Below, piece after piece: positions 27,015 through 36,851 of a stretch of 64,000 nt of DNA. Position 1 is the first letter of the stretch. Each line of letters opens with the position of its first letter. The position numbers were made by a program, and so were the translations under genes. A model generated the notes under the pieces. That model was not told where the DNA came from, searched no databases, and saw nothing but the letters and a program-made list of their open reading frames with translations. The stretch lies in NCBI RefSeq assembly GCF_004122145.1, contig NZ_SBKQ01000001.1, positions 186,001-250,000 on the forward strand, read 5' to 3'. Source of the DNA: Flavobacterium piscinae (GTDB lineage: Bacteria > Bacteroidota > Bacteroidia > Flavobacteriales > Flavobacteriaceae).

Positions 27015-27291
27015 CAGAGCTAAATCAAATGCTACTCGGATTTTCGAATATTTAGAAGCAAAATGGTCTGTAAGAATTAAAGAGGAATTTGCAGATAAAT
27101 TGGCTAAAACAATTGATACAATTCGTGATAATCCCGAAAGTTTTCCAAAATCGGGAATAAATAAAAATCAATACCGTTGTGTAGTTTCAAAGCAAACTAC
27201 TTTATATTATCGATTTAACAGTAAGGAAATCAGAGTGCTTGCATTATTTGACACTCGTATGAATCCTGAAAAAATAAAAAAAATAAAATAG
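26992..27291 (+). CDS. type II toxin, RelE/ParE family
   Basis: A 99-residue protein with the RelE/ParE fold pattern: N-terminal strand KVIISNRAKSNATRIFEYLE, the helical pair with DKLAKTIDTIRDNPESFPKSG, then RCVVSKQTTLYYRF and a final RVLALFDTRMNP strand. The last part fits RelE/ParE members of the YoeB/ParE clade; the target (ribosome-bound mRNA or gyrase) cannot be decided from the sequence. GTG start at 26992 within the antitoxin gene. It ends five bases before the mevalonate kinase-like gene. Confidence 0.87.
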   Translation: MRKVIISNRAKSNATRIFEYLEAKWSVRIKEEFADKLAKTIDTIRDNPESFPKSGINKNQYRCVVSKQTTLYYRFNSKEIRVLALFDTRMNPEKIKKIK

Positions 27292-27296
27292 AGCTC

Positions 27297-28235
27297 ATGA
27301 AAGGACCACTTTTTTACTCAAAAATTCTTCTTTTCGGAGAATACGGAATCATTAAAGATTCCAAAGGACTTTCGATACCGTATAATTTTTATAACGGAGC
27401 GTTGAAAGTGAGTGAAAATCCGTCACCCGAAGCGGTAAAATCCAATGAAAGTTTAAAGCGATTTGCGGTTTATTTAGCTCAATTGCAAAACGAGCAACCG
27501 GATTTAGTAACATTCAATTTGGAAGTTTTACATCAAGATATTGAAAGAGGAATGTATTTTGATTCCTCTATTCCGCAAGGCTATGGCGTAGGAAGTAGTG
27601 GAGCTTTAGTGGCTGCTATTTATGATAAATACGCCAACCATAAAATCACGGTTTTAGAAAATTTAACTCGTGAGAAATTATTGCAATTAAAAACTATTTT
27701 CTCTCAAATGGAATCATTTTTCCATGGAAAAAGTTCCGGGTTAGACCCATTGAATAGCTACTTAAGTTTACCCATTTTAATTAATTCGAAAGACAATATC
27801 GAGCCAACCGGCATTCCATCACAAGCCACGAACGGAAAAGGGGCTGTCTTTTTATTGGATTCAGGAATTGTTGGTGAAACAGCACCAATGGTCAATATTT
27901 TCATGGAAAATTTGAAAGACCAAGGTTTCCGAACCATGTTGAAAAATCAATTCGTGAAATATACCGATGCTTGTGTGGAAAACTTTTTACAAGGCGACGT
28001 GAAGTCACTTTTCAGTAACACTAAGAAATTATCTAAAGTGGTATTGAATAACTTTAAACCCATGATTCCTGAACAATTTCATCAAGTTTGGCAAAAAGGA
28101 ATCGATACCAATGATTACTATTTAAAGTTGTGTGGTTCCGGTGGTGGTGGTTATATTTTAGGATTTACTCAAGATTTAGAAAAAGCCAAAGCTTCTTTGA
28201 AAGACTATAAATTAGAAGTGGTTTATCAATTTTAA
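27297..28235 (+). CDS. GHMP kinase, mevalonate kinase-like
   Basis: A 312-residue GHMP kinase. The N-terminus YSKILLFGEYGIIKDSKGLSIP matches mevalonate kinases; the phosphate-binding loop is PQGYGVGSSGALVAAIYDKY; the third motif is KLCGSGGGGYILGF. In the mevalonate pathway it would phosphorylate mevalonate (or phosphomevalonate), upstream of MvaD. It is the third enzymatic step carried by this operon and follows the toxin gene by five bases. Exact substrate is inferred from context. Confidence 0.87.
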   Translation: MKGPLFYSKILLFGEYGIIKDSKGLSIPYNFYNGALKVSENPSPEAVKSNESLKRFAVYLAQLQNEQPDLVTFNLEVLHQDIERGMYFDSSIPQGYGVGSSGALVAAIYDKYANHKITVLENLTREKLLQLKTIFSQMESFFHGKSSGLDPLNSYLSLPILINSKDNIEPTGIPSQATNGKGAVFLLDSGIVGETAPMVNIFMENLKDQGFRTMLKNQFVKYTDACVENFLQGDVKSLFSNTKKLSKVVLNNFKPMIPEQFHQVWQKGIDTNDYYLKLCGSGGGGYILGFTQDLEKAKASLKDYKLEVVYQF

Positions 28236-28256
28236 TATTGATTTAAACACTTCAGT

Positions 28257-29273
28257 ATGACTTTATCCAGAAAAAATAAATTGATATTGATGAAAATCAT
28301 CAGTTTATTTTCTGTGGTCAGAGGGTACAATATTCCGATTATTATTTTGGCTCAATACCTTTCTGCCATCTTTATTTTGGCAGAAAAGCGAGCTTTAGAC
28401 GTGGTGTTGGATTTCAATATGTTTATCATCGTATTGGCTTCTTCGTTATCCATCGCATCAGGTTATATCATCAATAGTTTTTACGACAGTCAAAAGGATT
28501 TAATCAACAAGCCCAATAAGACGATGTTGGATCGTTTGGTCTCTCAAAAAACGAAACTGCAAGTTTATTTCGGACTAAATTTTTTTGTATTCCTGATTGC
28601 TACTTTGGTTTCTTGGCGAGCTGTTTTATTTTTTTCAGTTTATATTTTTTTGATTTGGTTTTATTCCCATAAAATAAAAAAGTATCCGATTGTTGGAAAT
28701 GTTACAGCGGCTTTGTTAGCGGTTTTACCTTTTTTTGCCATCCTTTTGTATTATCAAAAAATTGATGCCATCCTTCAAAATTTGAATAATGAAAAGTACT
28801 ATGTCATTTTTGCACACGCTTCATTCCTATTTCTATTGATTTTAATTCGTGAAATGATCAAAGATTTAGAAAACATTAAAGGCGATTTAGTTCAAAATTA
28901 CCGAACCATTCCAGTGATATTGGGTGAGAATTTTTCCAAAAAAATCATTACTTTTTTGGTCTTATGTACCGTGATTCCGGTTTATATACTTATTGAAATG
29001 TATGATGTGGGCTACATGGATAGCTACTTTTATCTTAGCTTTATCGTTTTGATTTTCTTTTTGGCTAAATTGTGGAAATCCACTTCTAAAGAGAATTATC
29101 TACTTTTACATAACATTCTCAAATTCATTATTGTAGCCGGAGTTTTGTGCATTGTTTTAATCAAACCTTCCGTACTGATTCACGGGAGAGAAGTGTTGGA
29201 TATTTATTCCAAATTCGTATTCCGTTACCAATTTCCAATTCCGTATCTTTGCAAAAATTTTAACGATGAATAA
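28257..29273 (+). CDS. UbiA-family prenyltransferase (geranylgeranylglycerol-phosphate geranylgeranyltransferase-like)
   Basis: A 338-residue polytopic membrane enzyme with about eight to nine transmembrane helices. The first Asp-rich motif NSFYDSQKD (73-81) fits NxxxDxxxD of the UbiA superfamily; the second is REMIKDLENIKGD. The neighbours supply isopentenyl diphosphate, so a lipid or quinone prenylation role is likely; Flavobacterial homologues in this position are often called geranylgeranylglycerol-phosphate geranylgeranyltransferase. It overlaps the next gene by 8 bases. Confidence 0.87.
   Translation: MTLSRKNKLILMKIISLFSVVRGYNIPIIILAQYLSAIFILAEKRALDVVLDFNMFIIVLASSLSIASGYIINSFYDSQKDLINKPNKTMLDRLVSQKTKLQVYFGLNFFVFLIATLVSWRAVLFFSVYIFLIWFYSHKIKKYPIVGNVTAALLAVLPFFAILLYYQKIDAILQNLNNEKYYVIFAHASFLFLLILIREMIKDLENIKGDLVQNYRTIPVILGENFSKKIITFLVLCTVIPVYILIEMYDVGYMDSYFYLSFIVLIFFLAKLWKSTSKENYLLLHNILKFIIVAGVLCIVLIKPSVLIHGREVLDIYSKFVFRYQFPIPYLCKNFNDE
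29245..29252 (+). promoter_or_regulatory. internal -7 element before rluB-like gene
   Basis: TATCTTTG inside the end of the prenyltransferase gene, 13 bases before the rluB-like ATG. Suggests that gene can also be transcribed on its own. Confidence 0.4.
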
Positions 29274-30141
29274 AAAAGACGGAAGCAGCAGAAAATCAAC
29301 TTCCAACAAAAATACAAAAGGAAAACCGAGCGGTTTTAGTAAACCAAAACCGGCTATGGCGAAGCGTTCGCAAAAACCAAAAAAGGCCACTTCCAGTCCA
29401 GATGTAGCCCCGGCTAAGCCAAAAGTGAAATCTGACGATATTCGTTTGAATAAATATATTGCCAACTCCGGTGCTTGTTCACGTCGAGATGCGGATATCT
29501 ACATTCAATCCGGAAATGTAAAAGTGAATGGCGAAGTGATTACTGAAATGGGTTACAAAGTAAAACCTGGCGATGTAGTTAATTTTGATGGAGCAAATAT
29601 TACTCCGGAGAAAAAAGAATATGTTTTGTTGAATAAACCTAAGAACTTCACCACCTCTGTTGATGATGAACGCGATATGCGAAATGTCTATGAGTTGATT
29701 AAAAACGCAACGCCAACTAAATTACAACCCGTTGGCAGAATGGATAAGAACACAACCGGCTTGTTGCTTTTTACCAATGATACGGATATGATTCGAAAAT
29801 TTAGTTTGCCGAATCAAAAATCAACTAAGATTTACCAAGTTTCGTTAGATAAAAATCTAAAATTTGAAGATTTAGAAAAAATAGCGGGAGGTGTTACATT
29901 TGATGAACACCGATTGTATGTAGACGAAATCAGTTACATTGAAGAGCAACCCAAAACGGAAATAGGAATCAAATTAAGAACTGCCAATGTAAAAGTGGTT
30001 CGCTCCATTTTTGAAAAATTTGGGTATAATGTTTTAAAAGTTGATCGTGTGGCTTTCGCCGGATTAACCAAAAAGAATTTACCACGAGGCAATTGGCGAT
30101 TTTTAACCGAACAAGAAATCATTAATTTAAAGATTTTTTAA
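29266..30141 (+). CDS. 23S rRNA pseudouridine synthase, RluB-like
   Basis: A 291-residue RsuA/RluB-family enzyme. Residues 1-60 are a basic Lys/Pro/Ser-rich extension, then an S4 RNA-binding domain (IRLNKYIANSGACSRRDAD), then the catalytic domain with GRMDKNTTGLLLFT (D160) and the C-terminal RVAFAGLTKKNLPRG. The basic extension is probably disordered and RNA-binding. It overlaps the prenyltransferase gene by 8 bases and its stop overlaps the next ATG (TAATG). Specific uridine target not known. Confidence 0.9.
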   Translation: MNKKDGSSRKSTSNKNTKGKPSGFSKPKPAMAKRSQKPKKATSSPDVAPAKPKVKSDDIRLNKYIANSGACSRRDADIYIQSGNVKVNGEVITEMGYKVKPGDVVNFDGANITPEKKEYVLLNKPKNFTTSVDDERDMRNVYELIKNATPTKLQPVGRMDKNTTGLLLFTNDTDMIRKFSLPNQKSTKIYQVSLDKNLKFEDLEKIAGGVTFDEHRLYVDEISYIEEQPKTEIGIKLRTANVKVVRSIFEKFGYNVLKVDRVAFAGLTKKNLPRGNWRFLTEQEIINLKIF

Positions 30142-30503
30142 TGAGTACCGAAGTAAATTTATCTATTGCTTACAAATGGTTTGACGCTTTCAATCAACAT
30201 AACTTGGAGCAATTGTTGTCACTTTATGATGACCAGGCACAACATTTCAGTCCGAAGTTAAAAATCAGAAAACCGGAAACAAACGGTCTAGTCATTGGCA
30301 AAGAAGCCATGCGAGAATGGTGGAAAGACGCTTTTGATCGATTGCCAACATTACATTACAAAGTAACTTCATTAACAGCCAATTCTGATCGAGTATTTAT
30401 GGAATATGTGCGTTCTGTAGAAAATGAAGAAGAGATGTTGGTAGCCGAAGTATTAGAAATTAGAGACGCTAAAATTATTCTTTCAAGAGTTTACCACGGT
30501 TAA
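30141..30503 (+). CDS. SnoaL/NTF2-like protein
   Basis: A 120-residue small alpha+beta barrel protein of the NTF2-like (SnoaL) superfamily. Seen in the N-terminal helix YKWFDAFNQHNLEQLLSLYDDQA and the GKEAMREWWKDAF segment. Members can be polyketide cyclases, isomerases or ligand-binding proteins, so the family name gives no firm function. Start overlaps the stop of the rluB-like gene (TAATG), so it is likely the last gene of the operon. Followed by a terminator. Confidence 0.78.
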   Translation: MSTEVNLSIAYKWFDAFNQHNLEQLLSLYDDQAQHFSPKLKIRKPETNGLVIGKEAMREWWKDAFDRLPTLHYKVTSLTANSDRVFMEYVRSVENEEEMLVAEVLEIRDAKIILSRVYHG

Positions 30504-30510
30504 AAAATAA

Positions 30511-30545
30511 AAAATCCCGAGTTGAATATCAGTTCGGGATTTTTA
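30511..30545. terminator. bidirectional terminator
   Basis: AAAATCCCGA (30511-30520) pairs with TCGGGATTTT (30534-30543), and the stem extends inward with two wobble pairs to an ATA loop. Lies between convergent genes, with A/T runs on both sides. Confidence 0.8.
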
Positions 30546-30569
30546 CTTGAATTAAATTAACCTATTTAT

Positions 30570-32696
30570 TTACTTTGATTTTTTATCTAAGCCGCGTTTT
30601 TTCAATAATGGTTCGATACTTGGTTCTGCTCCTCTGAATTTTTTATATAAATCCATTGGTTCTTCTGTACCACCTCTTTCTAAGATGTTTTTTCGAAATG
30701 AATTTGCTTTTTCTGCATCAAACAAGGAGGTTTTTTTGAATTGATCAAAAGCGTCTGTATCTAAAACACCTGACCAGATATAACTATAATATCCGGCAGA
30801 GTAGCCTCCTGAGAAAACATGACTGAAATAAGTAGCTCTATGTCTAGGGATAATGGAATTGATTAATCCTATATTTTTCATTGAATTCAATTCAAAATCA
30901 TTTGCAGTACCGGAAATTGTTCCTTCCGAAATATGAAAATCCATATCTAAAAAAGCAGAAGCTAAATATTCAACGGTAGCAAATCCTTGTCCATAAGTAC
31001 CTGCATTTTCTAACTTTTGAATTAAAGTATCAGGAATCACATGTCCTGTTTTATAATGTTTGGCATACATTTTTAAAACCTCCGGGTCTGCTGCCCAATT
31101 TTCCATCACTTGAGAAGGTAGTTCCACAAAATCACGTGGTACATTTGTTCCGGCAAGGCTTTTATAGGTAACATTAGATAATAAGCCGTGTAAGGCATGT
31201 CCGAATTCATGAAAATAGGTAGTAACTTCATCAAAAGTGAACAAAGCCGGTGTGTTTTCAGTTGGTTTAGAAAAATTACACACAATCGAAATGACGGGTG
31301 GAATCCGTTTACCATTGTCTGTTGATTGCGGGCGATAGGAGGTCATCCAAGCTCCACCCCGTTTTGAATCTCTCGGATAAAAATCCATATATAAAATCCC
31401 AATACGATCTCCGTTTTTTTCAGTTACTTCCCAAACGGTAGCTTCGTTATGATAGGTTGGAATATCTTTTAATTCTTTAAATTGTAAACCATATAATTTT
31501 TCACAGACCATAAAAACACCTTGGGTGACAGCGTTTAAACTAAAATAAGGTTTTAATTCATTTTCATCTAAATCAAACTTTTGTTTTCTGATTTTTTCGC
31601 TATAATACCGCCAATCATAAGGTTGAACTTCTCCTTTTATTCCTTCGGCCATCATCATTTCCTTAATTTCGGTTTCTTCCTTTTTGGCTTTCGCTAATGC
31701 CGGTTCCCAAAGTTCATCTAAAAACGCCATTACTTTTTCAGGTGTTTTTGCCATACTTTCTTCCAAAACATAGTGAGCATGGGTTGTATAACCTAATAAT
31801 TTTGCTTTTTCAGCTCGCAAAGAAGCCAAACGAATGGCATTGGAATTGTTATCAAATTCATTGCCGTTGTTACAACGGTTTTTGTAGGCTGTCCAAATTT
31901 GTTCTCTCAATTTTCGATTAGAGGAATATTGAAGGAAAGGCATCACGCTTGAATTAGATAGAGTGAATACCCATTTGCCCGGTTTTCCTTTTGCTTTAGC
32001 TGTTTCAGCAGCAGCTGCAATTAAGTCATCTGGGAGACCAACTAAATCTTCTTTATCATTGATAACTAATTCATAATTATTCGTTTCAGCTAGTATATTT
32101 TGACCAAATTTTAAAGTCAAAACAGCCATTTCACTGTTTAATTCGCGAAGACGTTGCTTGTCTTTTTCATTTAAATTCGCACCACTTCTTACAAATCCTT
32201 TGTAAGTTTTCTCTAAAAGTTTATGTTGCTCAGGGTTTAATTTAAGTTTGTCTTTTTGTTCCCAAACGGTTTTTACTCGGGTAAACAATTTGTCATTAAG
32301 ATTGATATTATCCCGGTGAGCCGAAATCGAAGGAGCAATTTCGGTGGCTATTTTTTGAATTTCATCATTGGTATTGGCCGAATTCAAATTATAAAAAACG
32401 GTGGACACATTGGATAATAATTCACCTGAATTTTCTAAGGCCAAAATAGTGTTTTCAAACGTTGGAACACTTTTGTTATTTACAATCGCCTTTATTTCGG
32501 CATCTTGCTTTTTTATACCTTCTTTAAAGGCCGGTTTAAAATGTTCGTTCTTTATTAAATGAAAAGGTGGAACTTGAAACGGCGTGTTATACGAATTAAA
32601 AAAAGGATTTGAGGAAAACGTTGTTTTGAGTTCTTGTGCTTCCATTTGAGTGGTAGAAATTCCCATAAGCAAGACGGCTAAAATTTTATTTTTCAT
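30570..32696 (-). CDS. M3 family metallopeptidase (peptidyl-dipeptidase Dcp-like)
   Basis: A 708-residue zinc peptidase of family M3 with the motif HEFGH (496-500), followed by ALHG and the downstream Glu region typical of Dcp/oligopeptidase A. A Sec signal peptide MKNKILAVLLMGISTTQMEAQ makes it periplasmic, as for many Bacteroidota Dcp proteins, where it would release dipeptides from peptide C-termini. ATG at 32696 is chosen to expose the signal; a longer frame to 32720 adds only MASLIKLP. Single gene. Confidence 0.93.
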   Translation of the reverse strand: MKNKILAVLLMGISTTQMEAQELKTTFSSNPFFNSYNTPFQVPPFHLIKNEHFKPAFKEGIKKQDAEIKAIVNNKSVPTFENTILALENSGELLSNVSTVFYNLNSANTNDEIQKIATEIAPSISAHRDNINLNDKLFTRVKTVWEQKDKLKLNPEQHKLLEKTYKGFVRSGANLNEKDKQRLRELNSEMAVLTLKFGQNILAETNNYELVINDKEDLVGLPDDLIAAAAETAKAKGKPGKWVFTLSNSSVMPFLQYSSNRKLREQIWTAYKNRCNNGNEFDNNSNAIRLASLRAEKAKLLGYTTHAHYVLEESMAKTPEKVMAFLDELWEPALAKAKKEETEIKEMMMAEGIKGEVQPYDWRYYSEKIRKQKFDLDENELKPYFSLNAVTQGVFMVCEKLYGLQFKELKDIPTYHNEATVWEVTEKNGDRIGILYMDFYPRDSKRGGAWMTSYRPQSTDNGKRIPPVISIVCNFSKPTENTPALFTFDEVTTYFHEFGHALHGLLSNVTYKSLAGTNVPRDFVELPSQVMENWAADPEVLKMYAKHYKTGHVIPDTLIQKLENAGTYGQGFATVEYLASAFLDMDFHISEGTISGTANDFELNSMKNIGLINSIIPRHRATYFSHVFSGGYSAGYYSYIWSGVLDTDAFDQFKKTSLFDAEKANSFRKNILERGGTEEPMDLYKKFRGAEPSIEPLLKKRGLDKKSK

Positions 32697-32769
32697 TGGT
32701 AACTTAATTAAGGAAGCCAAAGTAATAATTTTTTGACGGGAGGGTTTTTAGATTAACTTATTTTTAATA

Positions 32770-32802
32770 AAAAAGCCAATCAAAATCAATGATTGGCTTT
32801 AA
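32770..32802 (-). terminator. intrinsic terminator after T9SS type B gene
   Basis: AAAGCCAATCA / TGATTGGCTTT (32772-32782 with 32790-32800), followed on the minus strand by a T-run. Serves the gene ending at 32820. Confidence 0.82.
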
Positions 32803-32819
32803 AATTGAAATTCATCTTT

Positions 32820-35800
32820 TTATCTGCTTTCTTCCCTCATGATATAAATCCAACCGCTCTTAGATTCGCCATTTCTGAATTCTATAACGTAATAATAAGT
32901 GGCAGAAGGTAACGCTTTGCCATCATCGGTTTGACCATACCATTGATTGGTGTAATTATTTAACCCAAACACTTTTCTTCCATAACGATTAAAGATGGAA
33001 AGTCTTTCTACATCCAATAAGGCTAAATCGAAAAAGTCATTTAAATTATCACCATTAGGCGAAATCCCTTTTTGAATGCCACAAAATATAGATGGAATAC
33101 TGATATTTTCTTCTGTAAAACAACCATCAATTGAGGTGGCTCTTACTGTAAAGACCAATGGAAAAGTTTCGGTTTGAGGTGTGCTTCGGATGTATTCGGT
33201 TACATTAAAGGTGGATGAATTGGCTCCTACAATTGTACCATTTTCATTCGTCCAAGTGTAATCTGTTATAATCACATTGGTGTCGTCATTAAGTTCTACT
33301 CCAATAGTGAATTGATTGTTTTCGCATTGGTCAATAATCCCTATCGAAAATGCTGGTAATACAGCAATTGTAGTTGAAAAACCAGTAGCACAAGTTGTAC
33401 TGGAAGGCGTAAAAGTGTAGAGTGTATCGTTGGTAGAATTAATTGTTGATGGAATCCAAGTTCCGATGATTCCGTTATCAGATTCAGTTGGCAATATTAC
33501 AGCATTACTATTAAAACAAACGGAAGATGGAAGTGAAAAAGAAGGTGTAATCGGTTCAGTAACAATTACATTTAATATAAAACTTTCCGCACAAGCATCC
33601 GAAGGTTCAAATGTATAATTTGCTGTTTGTGTGTTGTCAATGGAAGCTGGTGTCCAAATACCATTTACACCATTGTCATCTTGGGTTGGAAGACTTGGAA
33701 CTGTTTCGCCCGAACAGAAAGTTAATTCATTTCCGAAAGAAAAAACCGGAGTTACTTGCGGCGAAATAGCGACAGATAAAGTAAAATTCTCTGCACAAGC
33801 ATCGGAAGGTTCAAACGTATAATTTGCTGTTTGTGTGTTGTCAATGGAAGCCGGTGTCCAAATACCATTTACACCATTGTCATCTTGGGTTGGAAGACTA
33901 GGAACTGTTTCACCGGAACAGAAAGTTAATTCATTTCCGAAAGAAAAAACCGGAGTTACTTGCGGCGAAATAGCGACAGATAAAGTAAAATTCTCTGCAC
34001 AAGTATCGGAAGGTTCAAACGTATAATTTGCTGTTTGTGTGTTGTCAATGAAAGCAGGTGTCCAAATACCATTCACACCATTGTTATCTTGGGTTGGAAG
34101 ATTAGGAACAGCTTCGCCCGAACAAATGGTTATAGTGTTTCCAAAATTGAAAACGGGTGTGACTAATTCATTTACAACAACTGTTAAAGTAAAATTTGAG
34201 GCACATTCAGAATTGTTGACTGTAAAAACATACGTATTTCCTACTTCATTATCAATCGTAGCAGGCTCCCAAAAACCATTGATCCCGTTGTTATCTTCGT
34301 CGGGTAAGACAGGCACTTCATCACCGGAACATAAAGTAAGGATATTTCCAAAATCGAAAACAGGGGTTGGAAAGTTGTTTACCGTAATGGTTAAAATCAA
34401 TACAGTAGCACATTGATTTTCATCGGGGGTAAAAGTATAGCTTCCGGACTGTGTGTTATCAATCGTAGAAGGATTCCAAGTTCCCGTTATGCCATTGTTG
34501 TCAGAATTGGGTAAACTTGGTACTGGTTGATTGATACAAATCGATAGGGTTGTGCCAAAATTAAATACAGGAACAGCTTCATCATTGGGTTTGCTTAAAG
34601 TTACTTCAAGTGACTGACTAAAACATCCGGTTACTATTTCTCGTACAACAACAGTATAAATTCCGGGTTCTAAATCTCCGAAAAACGGATTGGTTTGAAA
34701 TGAAATACCGTTATCAATACTATATTCATACAACGACGAAGATACATCGATAAATTCCCCAACATTGGTATAGTCTTGCGGATCAATAACTTCCCAATCG
34801 GCTTCGCTCCAAGTTGTGCTTGGAGCAGTGGCAGAAGCTAGTCTTCTATAAGTATATCCGGGTTCATTATTTGGCGTAAACGCTTCACCATCTATTCTGC
34901 CCCATGCATCAATTTCAACATCGGCAGCGGTTGTCAAGCGGATGTTGTCATCAATATTGACTCCACCACAACCCGCAAATACCAAATCAGGCACCACTCC
35001 ACCTTGATTGCCATTACTTCCAATCGAGATGATACGCACAGAATTTGTACTAATCAAACCACTGAGTAACAGATTACAGGATGGGTTGGTGTTTCCATTA
35101 TTGTATACTTTAATACGATAATTTGATAAATCAATGGTATTTCCGGTTCCGTTGAACAATTCTATATACGTTAAAGAACCAAGTGACTCATCCGTAATTT
35201 CAGAAATGATTAAATCAGTATATAAGTTAGTTGAGGAAATTGGACTAGTTACTTCAATACTTCCAATTGGAGTAGCACATGTTGGTTGCACAACGGTAAC
35301 TTCAGGCAAAATTTGATTACTGAGAATAGCCGTAACTGCCAAAGATATATTGCTTTCACAACCGTTTACCGTTTGTGTTACATAATAAATCGTATTAGTT
35401 ACAAGTGGAGTGCTTATTGGCAATGCAATTGTCGCAGCAGCATCTGCATACCATTGCAAATTTGAACCGTTTACAACTAAATCGGCTAAAGTAAAAATAA
35501 CGGCTGCATCACTACAAATTATTTGAACAGCATCACCTGTTGGAGCTATTGGTGCAGGATTAATGGTTAAGCTTACCGGAGTTCTGGTTGAACTAATACA
35601 GTTTGAAGTGGTGTTTAGTGTTTCCGCATAATATACTATTGTGCCAACACTTGATAAAGTTGGGTCAGTAACAATTGTACCATCAACGGGTGCATCATAC
35701 CACACAATGATTGACCCATCATTTGTGTTGGCTTGTGCAGTCAATGTTTGAATGGGACTGTCTTCACATTCCGATTGATCTCCACCGGAAGAGGGTGGAT

Positions 35801-36683
35801 TAACCGTTGGGTCATTTAATGTAATTAAAGTGTTTATTGTAGTGGAACAATTGTTTATGATAAAATTAAAATTAGTATAATTACCGGCATTTAGACCCGT
35901 AATTACAAATTGTCCATTATTGTCGGCGGTTATGGAAGTTGGTCCAATTGCTGAGCCATCATCTGTATAGGTAAAAGAATAAGAAGAATTTGGGTTTAAA
36001 TTTTCAATGGTAATTGTTCCTTCTGTACCTGAACAAGTAATTGGATTGGAGGGAGTAAAGGTCGGATTAGCTCTTATCGTGAAGAAAGCTTTGAAATTAT
36101 CTCCATTGTTATTGACAAAAACAGTATCATCACATTCTGAAGAAGAATTCAAATCTCCGGTCACGTCATAAAAAACTTCTAATACATAATTTCCCGGTGC
36201 AAAAGCAGTCAAGTTAACTGGGCTAAAAGGCGTAGTTGTTCCGTCAGCAATCACTCTTTGCCATTTTTGATCACCTTCCCCGCAAGGGCCACCCGAAGGG
36301 AATTCACTAATGGCCGTGTTACAATCATTAAAAAAAGGAAAATCAATAGTGTTGAAACTGCCGGGCGTGTCGGATTCCAAGTAAACACGATAATTCATTC
36401 GAACACTGCAAGCGTTTCCATTATTGTTTTTGAAAGTTTTTACTTCACCTCCACGCAAAATAAAGGTTCCGGAGTTTTGAATAAAAACACCAAAATTGGT
36501 ATTGGTAAATTCGTTTTGTGGCGGACCAATTAAGTTTGCACCTTCTCCGGTAGTATTAAAAAAGTTGGATGTAGTACAATCGGTTAACCAAACGGCTGAA
36601 GCAAATGTTCCGAAATTTTGACTAAACACTGAAGAAAATGAAATTAAAAACAAAGAACAGAAAAGGATAGTATTTCTTTTCAT
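32820..36683 (-). CDS. giant secreted protein with T9SS type B sorting domain and tandem repeats
   Basis: A 1287-residue secreted protein with signal MKRNTILFCSLFLISFSSVFSQ. Residues about 480-620 include a lamin-tail-like domain (LIISEITDESLGSLTYIELF). About 690-1095 hold six roughly 68-residue repeats (xPVFNFGNxxTxCSGxxVPxLP...IDNTQTANYTFEP). The C-terminus is the gliding-motility/CHU_C type B signal (ISPNGDNLNDFFDL, IFNRYGRKVF, ATYYYVIEF), which sends cargo through the type IX secretion system. Two repeats are nearly identical at DNA level. Ligand or activity unknown; adhesion is a common guess for such proteins. Confidence 0.88.
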   Translation of the reverse strand: MKRNTILFCSLFLISFSSVFSQNFGTFASAVWLTDCTTSNFFNTTGEGANLIGPPQNEFTNTNFGVFIQNSGTFILRGGEVKTFKNNNGNACSVRMNYRVYLESDTPGSFNTIDFPFFNDCNTAISEFPSGGPCGEGDQKWQRVIADGTTTPFSPVNLTAFAPGNYVLEVFYDVTGDLNSSSECDDTVFVNNNGDNFKAFFTIRANPTFTPSNPITCSGTEGTITIENLNPNSSYSFTYTDDGSAIGPTSITADNNGQFVITGLNAGNYTNFNFIINNCSTTINTLITLNDPTVNPPSSGGDQSECEDSPIQTLTAQANTNDGSIIVWYDAPVDGTIVTDPTLSSVGTIVYYAETLNTTSNCISSTRTPVSLTINPAPIAPTGDAVQIICSDAAVIFTLADLVVNGSNLQWYADAAATIALPISTPLVTNTIYYVTQTVNGCESNISLAVTAILSNQILPEVTVVQPTCATPIGSIEVTSPISSTNLYTDLIISEITDESLGSLTYIELFNGTGNTIDLSNYRIKVYNNGNTNPSCNLLLSGLISTNSVRIISIGSNGNQGGVVPDLVFAGCGGVNIDDNIRLTTAADVEIDAWGRIDGEAFTPNNEPGYTYRRLASATAPSTTWSEADWEVIDPQDYTNVGEFIDVSSSLYEYSIDNGISFQTNPFFGDLEPGIYTVVVREIVTGCFSQSLEVTLSKPNDEAVPVFNFGTTLSICINQPVPSLPNSDNNGITGTWNPSTIDNTQSGSYTFTPDENQCATVLILTITVNNFPTPVFDFGNILTLCSGDEVPVLPDEDNNGINGFWEPATIDNEVGNTYVFTVNNSECASNFTLTVVVNELVTPVFNFGNTITICSGEAVPNLPTQDNNGVNGIWTPAFIDNTQTANYTFEPSDTCAENFTLSVAISPQVTPVFSFGNELTFCSGETVPSLPTQDDNGVNGIWTPASIDNTQTANYTFEPSDACAENFTLSVAISPQVTPVFSFGNELTFCSGETVPSLPTQDDNGVNGIWTPASIDNTQTANYTFEPSDACAESFILNVIVTEPITPSFSLPSSVCFNSNAVILPTESDNGIIGTWIPSTINSTNDTLYTFTPSSTTCATGFSTTIAVLPAFSIGIIDQCENNQFTIGVELNDDTNVIITDYTWTNENGTIVGANSSTFNVTEYIRSTPQTETFPLVFTVRATSIDGCFTEENISIPSIFCGIQKGISPNGDNLNDFFDLALLDVERLSIFNRYGRKVFGLNNYTNQWYGQTDDGKALPSATYYYVIEFRNGESKSGWIYIMREESR
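33631..34038 (-). repeat. two nearly identical 204-bp tandem units
   Basis: 33631-33834 and 33835-34038 differ at about five positions by eye (period 204 bases, 68 codons). The next unit (34039 onward) is related but more diverged, pointing to a recent duplication or gene conversion. Confidence 0.85.
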
Positions 36684-36823
36684 ATGGATTTTTAAATTTG
36701 ATTTAGAATATTTATAAACTAAGATAAGTATTTTTAAAGAAATCTAAATTAGGGAAACATTATTTTTACAAAAAAGCAATTCGCAAACGTTGTAGTTTGA
36801 TAAATAAATGAAATAAGCACAAA

Positions 36824-36850
36824 AAAAACCCCAACTTTCGTTGAGGTTTA
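36824..36850 (-). terminator. intrinsic terminator after tRNA-Leu
   Basis: On the minus strand AAACCTCAAC / GTTGGGGTTT with a GAAA tetraloop and eight T; it begins two bases beyond the mature tRNA 3' end. Confidence 0.85.
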
Positions 36851-36851
36851 G

